From Otis tarda (taxonomy: Eukaryota > Chordata > Aves > Otidiformes > Otididae), in NCBI GenBank assembly GCA_026413225.1, contig CM048557.1, forward strand, positions 23,972,871-24,036,870: DNA of 64,000 nt. The letters are read 5' to 3'. Shown here in pieces: positions 61,895-64,000 of the stretch. How positions within the stretch are numbered: position 1 is the first letter of the stretch; each line of letters starts with the position of its first letter. The translations under genes and the position numbers were made by a program. The notes below the pieces were generated by a model that saw only the letters and a program-made list of their open reading frames with translations, was not told the DNA's origin and made no database searches.

Positions 61895-62660
61895 TCATAG
61901 AATCATAGAACCATAGAATAGTTTGGGTTGGAAGGGACCTTTAAAGGTCATCTAGTTCAACCTCCCTGCAAGAAGTAGGGACATCTTCAACTAGATCAGG
62001 TTGCTCAGAGCCATGTCCAACTTGGCCTTGAATTCCAGGGATGGGGCATCTACCAGGCCATCTATTCCAGTGTTTCACCACTCTTATTGTAAAAAATTTC
62101 TTCCTTGAGTCTCATCTAAATCTACCCTCTTTCAGTTTAAAACCATTACCCCTTGTCCTATCGCAACAGGCTCTGCTGAAAAGACTGTTGCCATCTTTCT
62201 TATAAGCCATCTTTAGGTACTGGAAGATCACTATAAGGTCTCCCCAGAGCCTTCTCTTCTCCAGGCTGAAAAACCCCAACTCTCTCAGCCTGTCCTCATA
62301 GGAGAGGTGCTCCAACCCTCTGATCATCTTTGTGGCCCTCCTCTGGATTCACCCCCACTTCTTAGGCTGGGAGCTCCAGAGCTGGATGCAGTACTGTAGG
62401 TGGGGTCTCACCAGAGCAGAGTAGATGGGGAGAATCACCTCCCTCAACCTGCTGACCATGCTTCTTCTGATGCAGCCCAGGATGCAGTTGGCTTTCTGGG
62501 CTGCAAGCATGCATTGCCGGCTCCTGTCAAGCTTCTCATCAACCAATGCCCCCAAAGCCTTCTCTTCAGGGCTGCTCTCAATCCATTCTCCACCCAGCCT
62601 GTGTTTGTGCTTGAGATTGCCCTTACCCATGTGCCTCTTCCAAGTCATGGATATTAAATA
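61895..62660 (-). mobile_element. CR1 retroposon, 3' 766 bp
   Basis: The longest CR1 copy here, minus strand. The left edge carries tandem octamers (TCATAGAATCATAGAACC), then GGTTGGAAGGGACC and TCATCTAGTTCAACC. Two minus-strand frames still read as ORF2. 62666-62349 gives the end of the reverse transcriptase and its connector, with GKGN, HRLGGEW and [15 protein letters not shown]. 62327-62112 gives the C-terminal [15 protein letters not shown] and [12 protein letters not shown] segments. A frame change near 62340 separates them, so the protein is broken. The endonuclease and most of the reverse transcriptase are absent. The right border, near 62650-62665, is approximate. Confidence 0.95.
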
Positions 62661-63911
62661 GCACATAGGCCAAGGACTAGTGCCTACTCTAGAAATATTG
62701 CAACTCAGTTTGTGGTACTTTTTTCAGACATATTACCTTGCTATTTGCTACGTGCTACATTGATTTTGTGTTATTCTACTCTCTAAATCAAAATGTTGTG
62801 AGCCAAAAGATGGAAACGTAACATTGATTTTGCTGTCTTCTTCAAGCAAGCCTATAATCTTCCAAAACAGGATATCTAGCTTCTTACTTCATGGTGGGTT
62901 TGTATGTACAGCAATCACAAAATTTTCAACCACAACTCTTTCTGTCAATCCTTATGGATTCTGTATGCTACCCTCATTAAACTTTTAAGTTACTATGTTC
63001 AGAAGAAGGCATTTAGTTTCTGCTAGAGTTGGTTCTAACATACCTTTCTGCCAAATAAAAAATAGGCATAGTTATTGCATATTTAACTTTCTGTATGTTA
63101 TTACTGACATTTTTCAATTTTCATTCAGTGCTTTACTATAGTAGTATTATACTATACTAGTGGTACTTTGAAAATTCTTTACTCTTAACCAGTTTCTCAA
63201 AGATCTCTCTTTGAGGGGTTTTTTTTCCTCCTTTATCCATTTTCTATAATCTAGTTCTTTTCTGTTCTATTCAGTGCTATAATTTTCCTTTTTTTTCCCC
63301 GTTGGTTTGTTATAATATTTCTTCAATTTCTACACTTAAACAATATATAGTTTTAAAAATATAAGTGTCAACTTTTTCCTTTTTATGTAGTAAAATGGTG
63401 TTAGGGAGCCAATAATCTTCTTTCAGCCTCACTCAGAAAGAGGCTTTTTTCATAAAATGTCACCTGACTTTATTTTCTTCTGCTTACATAGACCATTACC
63501 ACTGATGCTAGCATTCTAGTCATATAAATCACACCATCAAGCTTCATTATTTTCAGATTTGTCAAATATGTACTCATAAATGAGTAACTTCTCAGGCTTT
63601 GGATTACAGTCACCCCAAGAATTCCACTGATAAATTATGGTTCCAGTTCATATAATCTCTCTGTATTGAAATTTTGAACTAAATCCTTCATATTTCACTT
63701 TTGCATTTTGTTTCAGTGTTTTCTATCTCAATAAAGCACTTCAGTATGAAAATGGAGCTGGTTAAAAATAAGGTCCTAGGCAGTAATACTGTGCCACTTC
63801 TTTTTGATAAGGTTTAAACAATGTTTTGCAGTCTTCCCATGTGACAATGGACTTCTCACTGGGCTTGCCTGGTACTCTGAGTCCAGGACTCTCCCTTTCT
63901 GTATATTGCCC
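62661..63911. other. AT-rich intergenic sequence, no gene seen
   Basis: Nothing is recognised between the CR1 copy and the LTR at the window end. A minus-strand frame (63950-63762) runs out of the LTR and has no known motif. Confidence 0.6.
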
Positions 63912-64000
63912 TGGGCTGGTTTTGGCTGGGATAGAGTTAATTTTCTTCAAAGTAGCTAGTAGGGGGCTATGTTTTGAATTTGTATGGAAAACAGTGTTGA
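63912..64000 (+). mobile_element. Family 2 LTR, 5' start, cut by window end
   Basis: TGGGCTGGTTTTGGCTGGGA, then TAGAGTTAATTTTCTTC, GTAGCTAGTAGGGGGCTATG and GGAAAACAGTGTTGA. This is the 5' start of the family 2 LTR also present at 23963 and 34138, with two base changes in the first four positions after TG. The element continues beyond the window, so whether it is a solo LTR or the start of a longer provirus cannot be seen. Confidence 0.85.

Noticed and set aside
63762..63950. 62-codon minus-strand frame that looks protein-like
   Set aside because: Its start lies within the family 2 LTR and no splice or gene context supports it.

Overview
The window looks like an AT-rich, gene-poor intergenic or deep intronic stretch of a bird genome. 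Two signs support this. There are several copies of the CR1 retroposon with the avian type of 3' end (tandem ATTCTATG octamers, then a strongly conserved tail). There are also solo LTRs of bird endogenous retroviruses, including a family that starts TGTCCTGGTTT and continues with a GGGATAGAG motif. The species cannot be named from the sequence. I find no complete protein-coding gene, tRNA, rRNA or CRISPR array. The longest open frames lie inside LTRs or are close to chance for this base composition.

Mobile DNA, left to right. A long (about 1.1 kb) CpG-rich LTR family, here called family 1, has five copies: 394-1527 (+), 12492-13603 (-), 16665-17809 (+), 37696-38460 (+, internally deleted) and 40288-41373 (+). 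They form two subfamilies and all five are flanked by 5-bp duplications (one perfect, four with one mismatch), which fits an ERVL-like integrase. A second LTR family of about 630 bp, family 2, is at 23963-24589 (+), 34138-34769 (-, with a perfect 5-bp duplication) and 63912 to the window end (+, cut off). A third type, with TATAAA and AATAAA boxes and probably ERVK-like, is at 23036-23710. None has gag, pol or env beside it, so all appear to be solo LTRs. CR1 fragments lie at 4615-5052 (-), 28818-28933 (-), 47077-47977 (a + copy split by a - copy), 56095-56192 (+) and 61895-62660 (-). Two of them retain recognisable C-terminal reverse-transcriptase coding sequence.

Other structure. A 279-bp uninterrupted polypurine (GGAGA)n array lies at 15205-15483. 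A hairpin with 36-bp arms and a 6-nt loop, unrelated to any repeat I recognise, is at 30605-30682. Three short local duplications and several simple repeats are also present.

Possible genes. Five GC-richer islands carry splice-like borders and may be exons of unannotated transcripts: a terminal-exon-like segment with a poly(A) signal (7778-8048, +), a coding-like segment (35245-35412, -), an exon-like segment ending in a strong-context ATG (45598-45721, +) and a pair of adjacent segments (60462-60552 and 60686-60773, -). A short open frame at 8594-8710 (+) is also listed. All are inferences from sequence alone and cannot be assigned to known proteins. The rest is AT-rich sequence in which I see nothing functional.
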